Positions 1 to 9,680 of a stretch of DNA of 64,000 nt are shown piece after piece. Source of the DNA: Phytophthora vignae f. sp. vignae (Eukaryota; Oomycota; Peronosporomycetes; Peronosporales; Peronosporaceae); assembly GCA_016169955.1 (NCBI GenBank), contig JABJUM010000080.1, positions 1 through 64,000 on the forward strand, given 5' to 3'. The notes below the pieces were generated by a model. It had not been told where the DNA came from, ran no database searches, and saw nothing but the letters and a program-made list of their open reading frames with translations. Position 1 is the first letter of the stretch; each line of letters starts with the position of its first letter. The position numbers were made by a program, and so were the translations under genes.

Positions 1-236
1 TCCCCCAAGAGATGACAGCGAGAGTTGCTGACGGCTGGAAAGCTGGCATGGCACGTGCTAACATCGTCGAGTCGAACTCCTGGTGACCACAAGCAAGATG
101 TACAGATGACGAATAGCCGATGCGTACCGTACCGTACTATACATACTACTACTAATATGTATGTGATACTATACTATATTGTACCATACATCTGCCTGGG
201 GCTGGTGATCACCCTTCGTTCCCAACTTTAGCTGAG

Positions 237-252
237 GCTCACTTATCCATTT
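237..252 (+). promoter_or_regulatory. Initiator-like (Inr) element upstream of the small secreted protein gene
   Basis: GCTCACTTATCCATTT resembles the oomycete initiator GCTCATTYYNCAWTTT, with about three mismatches, and lies 30 bp upstream of the ATG at 282. The match is by eye. No TATA box is evident. Confidence 0.4.
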
Positions 253-281
253 ACCGCCGAAGCCACAAGCTCTCCACCACA

Positions 282-802
282 ATGCGCTGCTCCGTTGCCC
301 TCGTCCTCCTCGCCGCCCCCGCCCTCGTGTCTGCGACTCTGGACCCGTGCGTGTCCAACGCGAAGGGCAAGTGCCCGAAGCTGCACAATTGCGAGGCGAC
401 CAAGGTGTCTACGGCCATCCAGGCCGCTGAGTGCTCGCACAACACCCGTACCCACGACAAGCAGACGTACGCCGTCTTCAAGCAGGACCATCAGTACGAC
501 GGCAACCACGGCTACCCCTACGGAGACTGCTCCGCCTACACGTGCGAGGTCAGCACTGACCTGGTTGACGACGAGGACTGCTGGACCTTCTTCTGGGGAG
601 AGTAAGTGATTGCATGCTTTATCGTTGAGATCAGCCAAGCGACATTGTACTAATACTTTGTGTGTGTTTTTATAGTGTGAGTGTCAATGGCACTGAGTCG
701 GGTGTCGGCACGGGTTGCATCAAGGACCCCAACACGAGTGAGTGCGGCTGCGAGGACTCGGCCACGGGCCAGTTCCACGTCGGCAAGACCGACTGCGTGT
801 AA
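282..802 (+). CDS. Small secreted cysteine-rich protein (candidate apoplastic protein), one intron
   Basis: The spliced product is 148 aa: exon 282-601, intron 602-675 (74 bp, GTAAGT...TATAG), exon 676-802. Residues 1-18 form a clear signal peptide ending in LVSA, so the mature protein should leave the cell. The roughly 130-residue mature chain has 11 cysteines, including an ECGC pair near the C-terminus, which suggests a disulfide-stabilised fold. It has no RXLR or LFLAK motif. I do not recognise the family. Size, secretion signal and cysteine content fit the small Cys-rich secreted proteins that oomycetes deploy in the host apoplast, but that role is inference. An unspliced reading stops soon after the donor site; splicing adds a further 42 residues with several more cysteines, which supports the intron. 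Confidence 0.72.
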
Positions 803-1938
803 GCCGTCAGCGTCAACAGCGAGTCTCAGCAAGAGAGCCGCTCGGTCGATTTGATGTACCTAGTGCAGTAGCGTTATGTACTACACGCCGCTTGTCTGAT
901 AGAGCAGAATAATTCATATATGTCCCCCTTAACTCCTCATCGTACTGAGGTTCATTGATGTACGTAGAATCACTACTACGTATGGCGATTACCATTTCAA
1001 TTGTAGTCCACGAATTATCTTCGTGATTTGCAAGCAGGACGATTTGAAAGATGGCACTGCAACCACGCCGCCGGCTCTCCTGGACCTTTCGCCCTAAAGT
1101 ACCCATGACTCCTGGGTACTTTAGGGCGAAAGGTCCAAACTATACAGCTTTCAGTACGAAACATACACTGGTACATAACACCTTGCGAGCGCCAATTCCC
1201 GCGCGAAGCGCGGTAGGGTTTTGTGCCCAAGTAGGAAGGGTTGGTTGGGTACGCGCGGAGCGCGAGCAGGGTGACAGTATTTTGACTTGTATGTTTTGAC
1301 CCTAAAAGTGTATATTTCGTACCGAGAACCTGTATAGTTTGACCCACGTCCCGTACTTTAGGGCCTGAGGCATTCCTCAACGCTGTAGCATCGTTTTTTG
1401 TAGTAGCTCCAACAAGCTATCGTTTCAAAAAGCGTCGGTGAGGAAGATCCTGACGGCAGGTTGCACGAAGCTTTTTAGGTTGGCAGCTTGGTTGTTGTTC
1501 GAAGCGGCGGGCTTCGACTGGGAGAAAGTCACGAGCTTGTTCGCTTCCACTTCACTTCCAGCATGGTGGTCTCGCTCCTTGTGTGCATGACAAACTGGGT
1601 AGATCGGCTACAATGTATTAGTAACTGAGCGCCAGAATACCATTGTTTCAGCACTAAATGTAACAGCGAGATTTTTTTTATCATGCAACAGGGTGAAGTG
1701 AGAGTCTAGCCTAGTGTAATTGGGTTACGCTAAACACGCAATACATTACATTACAGGGTAAAGTGACCCTTTTTGCACTGCAAGTTGTAGGAACGGAAGT
1801 TGTTGGTCACGGCTTGAACGCTTTTCCTCAACGCATGGTGTTATTTCTTATACGAAGTGTTATTATTATAACAGCGACTAAACGATAATCGGGCACGCGA
1901 GATTTTTTGCTCAAGGTCGGCATTGTAGAAGTCCCCAG
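803..1938. other. Intergenic region without a supported gene
   Basis: Short open frames here are low-complexity or overlap a palindrome. The region contains a 25-bp inverted repeat (annotated separately), further copies of its core TACTTTAGGG near 1350, and short CGCG-rich palindromes near 1200 and 1250. From 1380 to 1938 nothing recognisable was seen. Confidence 0.5.
1081..1137. repeat. Perfect 25-bp inverted repeat with 7-nt spacer
   Basis: The arms 1081-1105 and 1113-1137 are exact reverse complements (TGGACCTTTCGCCCTAAAGT... reading in), separated by TGACTCC. Parts of the same core (GTACTTTAGGGC, ACCCTAAAAG) recur at about 1300-1360, so the hairpin may be part of a decayed repeat family rather than a terminator. 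Confidence 0.8.
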
Positions 1939-2159
1939 CTACTCCCACGACTCCATACCTTCGGTATCTAATGGGCCATGGAACTCCAATTCGACGTACC
2001 CCAGTAACACTAACACGACAAATGGTGTACGCACATCGCGCAATGCTGATTGAGTATAAGTCAAAGCTACGATACCGATTAGAAAGAAAAAAAATCGTTT
2101 TATGTTTTCATTGCGACTTCGGGAGTTAGCGTGTAGTGGAGGAGATATGCACTGTACTC

Positions 2160-3338
2160 CTACGAGAGCGCAGTCGGGTGTGATAGAGGCACTACCGAAA
2201 AGTAGTGACACGTCCTCTAGCTTTCCTAGAATCTTCAGCATCGGCGTCAACATGTCTGCTGTGTGGTGAAAGCTCGTCACCCGACCCGTTTTCTCGTCCC
2301 ACTGCAGGCTAATCGAGCCGTACACCTCGGATTCGTGGCCCAGCAACTTCACACGCAGCCGTTTGACTTCTGCATTGCTCTCATCGAGTAAATAGGGAAG
2401 GTGTACCTCAGCGTGGCTTCGTCGACACAAACTCGATCCACAGTGGTGGCGACGGTCGTACACTGGGCCGAACTCGAGCTCGAAGGTCAATCTCCTCGTG
2501 CAGCATCGAGATCATTCTCCACTCTTGCAGAAGAGCTTCAAGTCCACGTCCGGATTGAACGAGCACATCCTCAGCCATAGTGGCAAGCAGGAACTCTCGC
2601 TGCGCAATCGATTCGTGCGGCCCCGGCGAGCCTGGCACAATGCAGCGCTGCGCTTGTGGCACGTACGCGTTCAATCCGAATCGGAAGAGACGAAACCACT
2701 CGGCTGCCACGCTCATGACCGTGTTGTCCTCCACGATACGAGGAAAAATGTTACGGTGCTGCACCTCCAGCTTCCGCACTTGTTCACGCAACACTCGAAC
2801 ATCCTTCTCAAGCCTTGACCCATTCTCGCGAAGCTTCTTTCGGTATCGAATCTGGGTCATCCGGCGGCGTTCGCGGAGCAGTTTCGTGGACTCACGTCAG
2901 CAGCTTGAGAACTCTTGCACTGGAGTTGGTCTGAACTTGTGTCCGATTCAGGAGATGCCTTGCGCGTCCAGCTTCGAGGGGCAGCCGCCGCTGTCAACGT
3001 CTGAAGCGTAGACTCAGCAGTTGGGTGGGATATCGTCCTCTCTGCTTGTGTGTATTGCAGGTATTGGTATTTATCAATACTTATTGCAATGCCATACTGC
3101 AAGCTTCCAAAATATTGCAATACATATTGCAATTCTTACTGCAGTTTAAAGCCAACCGGATAAACTCTTCAAACCCGAGTACTTATCACCTACAAGCCGG
3201 CAAGTAGGTCAACGTCGAGATAATAATGTTTTCAAAACTCAGCTACGACGGAATATGTGCTATCCGCAGAACGACAGAGGCGATGACCGTGTCACTCAAA
3301 GTTTGCATGTTGGGCGGGTAGAGCGTGCTTCTGCTCAT
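2160..3338 (-). pseudogene. Decayed bZIP transcription-factor gene
   Basis: Pieces of a bZIP paralogue lie in order but in different frames. The N-terminal motif (LYPPN...LSDTVIASV) starts at 3338 and hits a stop at 3243. A basic region and zipper (RYRKK, then Leu/Leu/Leu/Ile at heptad spacing) lie at about 2900-2750. A conserved AEWFRLFRFG segment runs to about 2480. The C-terminal ADMLTPMLKILGKLEDV segment continues in another frame to about 2165. Relative to the intact copies at 5700-6692 and 7475-8485, roughly 40 residues are missing from the middle. A stop also lies just upstream of the basic region, and the linker carries an AT-rich block of repeated TATTGCAAT-type words (3050-3150). 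The invariant Asn position of the basic region is Arg. Confidence 0.75.
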
Positions 3339-3829
3339 TGTTCGTCCCATTCTTGATAGTGCGCGGCGGGATTCAGGTTGGAAACTGGGCTGTGGCTGTG
3401 ACCGCTGCATCGTCGCGGGCCGCGGCGCGACTCGCGGCATAGATTGCAATGAGCCGACTTTAACACATTTGCCATAACGCAAATGCAGCATACTCCTGAT
3501 CAAAGCCGATGCGTGTATTGTAGGACTGTGTTTATTTAGAGGTTGCAGGACCCAGTATTCGAGGACGATGGAGTAGTGTAAGGTAAGCGAGGACGGAGCA
3601 GTGGAGCTCAGACGACCACTGTCACAAGGAATGAGTACGGTACGATTCGTAGCTGGAAAGGTATTTAGCTGAGACCAGGGGTCGGACAATACCGTATTCT
3701 ATTGTACTGCCGGTGCTGGGCGAGCGTAGTAATAACGGCAATACGAAGCGCAGCAATAATAATAACTGGGCCAATATCAGTATATTGAAGGTGCAGCCTA
3801 CATGTTACTCGACCGCAGGCAATTACCTT
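3339..3829. other. Gap between bZIP pseudogene and hAT-like transposase
   Basis: No gene is supported. The sequence is AT-rich near 3690-3800 with AATAAT words. A 9-bp word ACAATACCG at 3686 is inverted at 5461-5469, on the far side of the transposase, but no matching target duplication was found. Confidence 0.4.
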
Positions 3830-5326
3830 TTACTCGGCGGCAACAAGAGAAGTCGCGTTCCACAGGTCGCGATTCACACGCAAAAACGCGAGCATCTCGA
3901 AGTTGGCGGGCAGCATGCACGCACGTTGAGGTGTCAGGACAAACTTACACTGCGAAAAGAGTCTCTCGACCGTGTTCGAGGTTGGCGGCACCACCTGCGC
4001 CAGGCCATTGTAGGTCACCGACGCCACACCAGAAGCTCTCGCCTTCTTTCCTCCTCGGAGGATCTCGCTGGCGTAGTCGCTCGTCGATCTGTCCTTCCTC
4101 TTGCCGCTGGTGGCAGGCGAATCCACCAAGAATCGCCGCACAGCACGAGCTTCCGCCGCCGTCAACTTGACGTTGTTCGTAATCTTGACCAGAGCCGCCT
4201 CGAATGCAGGGTCGTGCACGATTCTCGCGTTCGGGCGCAGGTGACTTGCCATGCTCGGATAGTCGTCCGCCACTTGGTCAAACAGCGCGCGTACGTCCGC
4301 CATGCTGGTGCTTTCATCCTGCAGTGTCTTGCAGACACTATCCAGCTTCTTGAGCTCCTCCAGGAGGTCGAGCAGCTTTTTGTGAGTAGAACCCGTGGGA
4401 ATAAACTCTTCAACAGCATCAACCTGTCGAATGGAATCGCGGATTTTCTTGTAACGACGCACCATCTCGAAGGTCGAAGACCAACGTGTCACATTCCGTT
4501 TGATAGGTTTGAGATCAGTGTACTTCGCGAGTTCCGCTGCGTTGTTGGCATGTCGAAGCTGAACCATGAGAGTGTTGACAGCTGCAAGCTCGGACTCGTA
4601 GGCAGACAGGTACCGGTTCACCGCTAGGTTGTAGCGATGGCTCGCACACCCGACCAGAGGGAGCTCCATCAACGCAGCGATTCGCTGGTTGGTCGCACAA
4701 TTGTCAGCAACCAGAAACGCCACCATGGAGACACGCTTGTTGTACAGAGCCAGCACACGCTCGAACATGGCAATGTGGACTTCCGCGTCTTGACTACCGT
4801 CCACTAGAGGCGAGAGCGACAGCAGTCGCTCACGACGCTTGCCGTTAACGAAAGCCACGCCGTAGATAGCCACGTAGTGCACCGTGCCGTGGGTCCACCC
4901 ATCCCACATGACGCCGAAAAACTCGCCCAGTTCCTTCTCAATCGTGCGACCGACGTGAGACGAGCACGTTTGCATGTCCAACTTCAACGTCTTGGACGAG
5001 ACAGGCTTCCAGCTTGACATGGACCTCGTGAGCGGGTCGTCAACCTCCGCCAGCGGCATGTTTCGCTCCACCACCCACTGAAGCCACTGATACCGATGCT
5101 GGGTCGCCTCGGAGACGAACCCGAAGCTCGAGAGTTGGGCGTCTGTAGCCACCGAAGCCTGGTAGGTCTCCTCGAAGTCCGGGTGCGTAGAGTTGAGGTG
5201 GGACAGCAGGTTACTGTACCCGGAACCGACTTGCTGCTTGCGGCAGGCCCCGCAAAGCTGGCAGCGATAGTCACCTTGGCCTTTGTCCTCGTAGAAGAAC
5301 GCGCAGATTTCACGATTGGGGGCCAT
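3830..5326 (-). CDS. hAT-family transposase with BED-type zinc finger, apparently intact
   Basis: The product is about 498 aa from the Met at 5326; an upstream in-frame Met at 5380 would add 18 residues that do not look conserved. An N-terminal BED-like finger (CQLC ... HLNSTH) comes first. An RNase-H-like core follows, with DGWT as the likely first catalytic Asp, VADNCATN carrying the second, and the hAT-typical CASHRYNLAV segment. The C-terminus has the hAT dimerisation signature (PPTSNTVERLFSQCK) and a terminal ANFEMLAFLRVNRDLW. This is the expected domain order and length of a full hAT transposase with no internal stop, so the copy is young or domesticated. Clear terminal inverted repeats and an 8-bp target duplication were not found, which leaves open a transposase gene that lost its ends. 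Confidence 0.85.
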   Translation of the reverse strand: MAPNREICAFFYEDKGQGDYRCQLCGACRKQQVGSGYSNLLSHLNSTHPDFEETYQASVATDAQLSSFGFVSEATQHRYQWLQWVVERNMPLAEVDDPLTRSMSSWKPVSSKTLKLDMQTCSSHVGRTIEKELGEFFGVMWDGWTHGTVHYVAIYGVAFVNGKRRERLLSLSPLVDGSQDAEVHIAMFERVLALYNKRVSMVAFLVADNCATNQRIAALMELPLVGCASHRYNLAVNRYLSAYESELAAVNTLMVQLRHANNAAELAKYTDLKPIKRNVTRWSSTFEMVRRYKKIRDSIRQVDAVEEFIPTGSTHKKLLDLLEELKKLDSVCKTLQDESTSMADVRALFDQVADDYPSMASHLRPNARIVHDPAFEAALVKITNNVKLTAAEARAVRRFLVDSPATSGKRKDRSTSDYASEILRGGKKARASGVASVTYNGLAQVVPPTSNTVERLFSQCKFVLTPQRACMLPANFEMLAFLRVNRDLWNATSLVAAE

Positions 5327-5699
5327 CTTGGTAAGTTGGAGAATGATGCGAGTTCTACAGAGCCACACAGTAAGATGCAATGTGCTTGGGGTGTCTTCGC
5401 TGTCTACCAGTCGTCCAAATGACTGGCCACAGCTACACGAGTCACAAAATCGCTCAAAACCGGTATTGTACTGGTATTATTGGTACAATATCATATTTTA
5501 TTGACTTTGCGAAGACCCAATAATAAATAATTGTACCACAACAATACAGTAATTACTGGATTGCTATTATTTTTTCCGAGGCCTGGCTGAGACGCTAAGA
5601 AGCTTGAGCGAGGTCGTATCATAAAAACAAAGTCGATCGATATGGCCTTATCCAAAAATGCATTACAGAATGATAAAAGCACTCAGCCTTCAGAGCGTC

Positions 5700-6692
5700 C
5701 TAAAAATCTCCTTCGGGTGTCAAGCTACCGTCTGGCCTCACGAGGGAGCGGTCAAACACTCGAGCAACGCCGTCCATGTTTCCGACAAGCTTCAATACAG
5801 GCGTCAAAAGGTCGGTGTAGCAGTGCAAGCTCACCACACGGCGTGTTTCATCGTCCCAAATGATACGGGCAGCGCCACGCGTATCAATCCGATTGCCCAA
5901 CAGCTTCTTACCCAGAGTATACGACAACTTTGGCTCGTTTACCAAGTGCGGGAACGCCATTCCGAGCGTGTCCTCAGTAATCGTGGCTGTGACGTTGATG
6001 GTGGCGATAATCGTGTCTCCAAACGCATTCTCCACGTTCACAAGCTGGACGTCGAGGTCAGGGAAGTAGCAGGAAATGCGTCGGTAGTCTTGCAGCAGCG
6101 CCTCCACGCCGAGGCCTGACGTAGAGATCAGGTCTGGGGCCATAGTTGCCGTCAAAAACGCTCGGTGCACTTGCAAGTGCTGCGGACGCAGCTCCTCCAT
6201 GCCACTGCAGGAGTCATGCAGCGCCACCGGCTCCTTGAGGGCATGGCGGAAGAGGCGGAAGTACTCCGACACAACGTTCCAAGACGTCCTCGCCGTCGAG
6301 ATACCGAAGTCCAGAAGCTGCCGCTGCAACTCGAGTCTGTACGTCTCTTCTCGCAGCTCGTGGATGCTATCTTCGAGGCCCGTGACTCGGCCCAATATCT
6401 TCTTCCGGTAGCGCGCCATATTCTGGCGACTCTGCAGACGTCGACGGATCAGCGCGCGTTCCGCGTGGCTCAGTGGAGCTGGCATCCCTGTCAAGCCTCT
6501 TTGGGGCAGGCGAGCAGGAAGTGCCGGGCCGTTATCTGGTCCAGTGGGGGAATGCATTTCCTTCTTCGCAGGGACGTTTCTGGGCGAAATGAATCGCTCG
6601 TGGCCGGAAAACTCGACACGTTGGACGACGTGGCCGATGACTTGGTCGCTGAATGACCCGCAGTTGGGAGGGTAGAGTGTGCTGGCGTTCAT
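5700..6692 (-). CDS. bZIP transcription factor with conserved C-terminal domain, Ser at the invariant Asn position
   Basis: The product is 330 aa. The start at 6692 was chosen because the N-terminal motif LYPPN...SDQVIGHV then begins at residue 5, as in the paralogues. The basic region and zipper occupy roughly residues 105-150: the zipper leucines (LEDSIHEL REETYRL ELQRQLL) are heptad-spaced. Counting back 18 residues places Ser where bZIP proteins normally carry the DNA-contacting Asn, with Arg eight residues on. The rest (VVSEYFRLFRHAL ... GVEALLQDYRRIS ... LLTPVLKLVGNM) is a conserved domain shared with the neighbours. From memory it resembles proteins labelled M96 mating-specific family in Phytophthora annotations; that label is unverified. 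It is divergent with the gene at 7475 across 782 bp. An Inr-like site lies about 32 bp upstream. Confidence 0.85.
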   Translation of the reverse strand: MNASTLYPPNCGSFSDQVIGHVVQRVEFSGHERFISPRNVPAKKEMHSPTGPDNGPALPARLPQRGLTGMPAPLSHAERALIRRRLQSRQNMARYRKKILGRVTGLEDSIHELREETYRLELQRQLLDFGISTARTSWNVVSEYFRLFRHALKEPVALHDSCSGMEELRPQHLQVHRAFLTATMAPDLISTSGLGVEALLQDYRRISCYFPDLDVQLVNVENAFGDTIIATINVTATITEDTLGMAFPHLVNEPKLSYTLGKKLLGNRIDTRGAARIIWDDETRRVVSLHCYTDLLTPVLKLVGNMDGVARVFDRSLVRPDGSLTPEGDF

Positions 6693-6723
6693 TGCAGGAG
6701 TTGCTGTTGCTGTCGGACTGCGA

Positions 6724-6737
6724 GAATTGAAGAATGG
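6724..6737 (-). promoter_or_regulatory. Inr-like element of the minus-strand bZIP gene
   Basis: On the minus strand the sequence is CCATTCTTCAATTC, against the oomycete Inr core TCATTYYNCAWTTT. It lies about 32 bp upstream of the ATG at 6692, the usual position for an oomycete transcription start. Confidence 0.45.
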
Positions 6738-6790
6738 TCTCGACCAGTGTTTGGAAAAAATGAATTGGCGGCGATTGGCATTCACAATCG

Positions 6791-6895
6791 ACACTGCAGT
6801 TCCGACTGCAGTTATTACTCATGCTACAATGCACCACTGCAATATCGGTCGTGCTGCAATCGGGCACTGCAATACACATCATCGCTGCAATTGCA
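6791..6895. repeat. Cluster of CTGCAAT/CTGCAGT words in a bZIP promoter
   Basis: Six copies of CTGCA(A/G)T lie within about 105 bp: two CTGCAGT near 6794 and 6806, then CTGCAAT at about 6837, 6854, 6868 and 6884. They lie 100-200 bp upstream of the start at 6692 and could be binding sites. TGCAAT words also occur in the linker of the pseudogene near 3090. Confidence 0.55.
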
Positions 6896-7131
6896 CATTT
6901 CTTCGGCCATCTGTTGATCGCAAGTAAAGATCGCGATCCAGACAAGTGCTCTTGAGTTGAAGGTTCAGGCTCGAGGTCGGCTTGGTATGGTAAATTTAGC
7001 GCCACAATGGTATCGATGATTCGGGAGAGACTAGCGGTGAAACGGTCGAGGATGAGCTGGTCTTTGAACATGAGAGAGAGAGAGGCTTCATTCTTTCTTC
7101 AGAACCCAAGCCAGCAACACTAACGTCCCAC

Positions 7132-7158
7132 CTTTCAGTCGAGACTCTCGACTGAAAG
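7132..7158. repeat. 13-bp perfect inverted repeat between divergent bZIP genes
   Basis: CTTTCAGTCGAGA at 7132-7144 is repeated inverted at 7146-7158, with a single C between. A protein-binding palindrome or a repeat remnant are both possible. A short GA run lies just left of it (7073-7083). Confidence 0.7.
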
Positions 7159-7250
7159 CGCAACGCAGGCTGAATTTGCCATTCATGCAGACATACTGTA
7201 CTCTATTAGAGCCACGACCACGCCCGAAGGCGCCATCAAGGTCGTATCAT

Positions 7251-7371
7251 CGATCGCGTCAGCTCAGAGTGGTTGATGCCTGATCGCGTTAGCTCTGACA
7301 ACCACGCATAAGATTGCGTTAGCCCAGCAATTATAAATGTACGATTGCGTTAGATTTGCTATTGCGTTAAT
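7251..7371. repeat. Five-copy GATTGCGTTAG array with ~30-bp period upstream of a bZIP gene
   Basis: Copies of GAT(T/C)GCGT(T/C)AG start at about 7251, 7281, 7311, 7342 and 7359, giving spacings of 30, 30, 31 and 17 bp. The last copy is the weakest (CTATTGCGTTAA). The array ends about 100 bp before the ATG at 7475. The word is conserved while the sequence between copies is not, which points to repeated protein-binding sites rather than a simple tandem duplication. Confidence 0.7.
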
Positions 7372-7474
7372 TGCAAAACTATACTATAATCACACTGAAT
7401 CGCAGCGCCACTAAGAATTTGTGGTCAGAATCACAATTATTTATTGTAGGCAGTTTGTTTGTAAAGCCTGTGCC

Positions 7475-8485
7475 ATGGACCGCAGCGCGCTGTACCCACC
7501 GAACCGCCAGCGGCTGAGCGACGCCGTGATCGGCAACGTCACACTGCGCGCACAAGCCACGTCCTCCACTCGCGATGTCGGCGCCAGCGCCTGCGCCAGC
7601 GCGCTCCTCTCGCTGCAAAGCACCCAGTCTCGGCTGCCAACTACTATCGGTAGTCAGAGGGTCCATTTGACGGTTTCATCGGACGTCTCGAGTGGACAAT
7701 TGCGTCCACCAATTCCCTCCGTCCAACAGAAACAAAAGACTGCAGACGTGCTGGAGCTGCGTCGCCAGCGCAACCGCATGCACCAGGCGCGGCACAAGAT
7801 GAAGCAGCGCCAGAAGGTGCTGGACCTGGAGAGCGGCATCCAACGGCTGCGCGAGGAGCTCCAGGAGCTCAAGCTGCAGAGAGAAGTGCTCTCGGCCGGC
7901 GTGATGTCCAACACGACGATCTGGAACGTGGCGGCCGAGTACTTCCGCATGTTCCGCTACGGAGTCAAAGTCCCCGAGACTTCGGCGTCGGCCGTGACGG
8001 TACTGCGGCCTCCAATGGAGACGCAGCGCCATTTCCTCCTAGCCACGATGGCGTCGAGTGTAGTGAGCGAATCTGGATACGGAGCGGACGCTCTGATGGA
8101 CAACTGGAGCTTTGTGTCGCGGTATCACCCGGACATCGACATTCAGCTCACCTGCTTGGAGACGACTGCGGACGGGTTCATGGTCGGGAGGACGCTCGGT
8201 AGGCTGACCATCACGGAAAACACGCTGCTGAACGCGTTCCCACACTTGATCAACGCTGAGAACGAAGAACAAGCGCGGCTAGCTGAAAAGATGCTCGGGC
8301 AGCAGATTGTGATGCGCGGCGCGATTGAGTTCGAGTGGGACGATCGCAACCAACGCATCGTCCGAGTGCAGCACAAGGCGGACGTGCTGACGCCGCTCTT
8401 GACGTTGCTCGGCAGTCTGGAAGAAGTCTCGCGCGTGTTTGACAACGCCCGGGTCACTCCTGAAAGCACAGTCGCGATCAGTTAA
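7475..8485 (+). CDS. bZIP transcription factor with conserved C-terminal domain, canonical Asn
   Basis: The product is 336 aa and intronless. The Met at 7475 puts the N-terminal motif LYPPN...LSDAVIGNV at residue 5, matching the paralogues. The basic region RNRMHQARHKMKQRQ has Asn at the invariant position and Lys eight residues on. Four heptad leucines follow (LESGIQR, LREELQE, LKLQREV, L). The remaining ~200 residues form the same domain as the neighbours (VAAEYFRMFRYGV ... FLLATMASSVV ... DVLTPLLTLLGSLEEVSRVFDNARVTPE). It is expected to be nuclear and DNA-binding, and pairing with neighbouring bZIP products is possible. The 5' region carries the five-copy GATTGCGTTAG array. This is the best-preserved member of the cluster. 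Confidence 0.88.
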   Translation: MDRSALYPPNRQRLSDAVIGNVTLRAQATSSTRDVGASACASALLSLQSTQSRLPTTIGSQRVHLTVSSDVSSGQLRPPIPSVQQKQKTADVLELRRQRNRMHQARHKMKQRQKVLDLESGIQRLREELQELKLQREVLSAGVMSNTTIWNVAAEYFRMFRYGVKVPETSASAVTVLRPPMETQRHFLLATMASSVVSESGYGADALMDNWSFVSRYHPDIDIQLTCLETTADGFMVGRTLGRLTITENTLLNAFPHLINAENEEQARLAEKMLGQQIVMRGAIEFEWDDRNQRIVRVQHKADVLTPLLTLLGSLEEVSRVFDNARVTPESTVAIS

Positions 8486-9680
8486 ACAAGCTCAAGTAAA
8501 GACTTGTACTACTTCGAGGTAGATGCATTAGTATTGGGATATGTACTCGTATTAACGGATGTGTAGCTTCGAGTTTCTCCGTGGGTTTCTCTTACTACGA
8601 GGTTAGGCAGCGCCCCCGAAGGTTAACCTTATACGTGGCACAGAATATTTACGAAGCTGGCCCTCGAAAGCGGCACTTGGAGGCCTTCCCCGCCAATTTG
8701 CACTCCGGCGTGAGGAAAGCATTGTCGAACACCCGACTCACAGCCTCCAAACTGCCAAGCAACTTCAGCAGCGGCGTGATCATGTCTCCCGTGTCCTTCA
8801 AGCCGACAATTCGGTCGCTCTTGTCGTCCCATTCGAACGTCACGGGTGCCTCGCATCTCAAACTGCTGACCGATGAGCTTTGCTCCCAGCGCTGCGAGCG
8901 AGCCACCGACCGCAAGCGGGAAGGCAGGTCGAAGCACGTCTTTGGTTATGATGAACTTGTCCTTGGTAGCTGCGACCAGTGAGTTGCCGGGTCCTTCTTC
9001 GAGACGCACGAGCTCGATCTTCATGTCCGGCAGGTTGGACGAGATCCACTTCCAGTCGTCGATCAGCAGCTCGATGCCGCGTCCTCTCTCGCCAAGAACG
9101 TCCGGGGCCATGACGACCGACAGAAAATCCTGGAACACTCGACAGTCATACTGACACAGCGCTGCAGAGGTGGTGTACGGTTCTGGTGCCGCCAGGAAAG
9201 ATGTCAACCCGTTGCGGAACAGTCGACAGTACTCGGCCGCCACTTTCCACGATGTCATCTTGCACAGGGAAGAAGCTCTGGGAGAGTCGATCTGGCGCTG
9301 CAGCGTCCGGATTTCTTGCCGAAGTCGTTCACAGTCTTGTCCAAGCGCCATTTCATTCTCTCTCGTTTTCTTCCGGGCCCGAGCAATGCTTTCGCGGTTG
9401 CGCTTCCTTCTGATCGTCTCCTTGTCGAGTGCTTTTGCTGGCGGGATTGCTTTGTTGCCAGTCGGAGGGTCGTCAGAGTCGAGGAAGCACTCGTCCAGCA
9501 CCTCGGAAAACATTCCGGCGTTGAAGGCGGCGAAAGGCGGGGTTCCGGGAGCTGAGGGGCTGGAGGGAGCAAGGATTCGTTCATTGTCAGCGAAGTTGGG
9601 GTCGTTTCCTGAGAAAACTTGGTCGGGGCGTCGGTCCGAACGCTCTCTGACGTGTCCAATCACGATGTCGCTGAACCACT

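Noticed and set aside
3686..5469. ACAATACCG / CGGTATTGT as terminal repeats of the hAT element
   Set aside because: Only 9 bp, in DNA rich in similar words, and no 8-bp target duplication at either side.
6532..7071. 179-codon minus-strand frame upstream of the bZIP gene at 5700-6692
   Set aside because: It overlaps the bZIP N-terminus in another frame and covers its promoter; no conserved motif.
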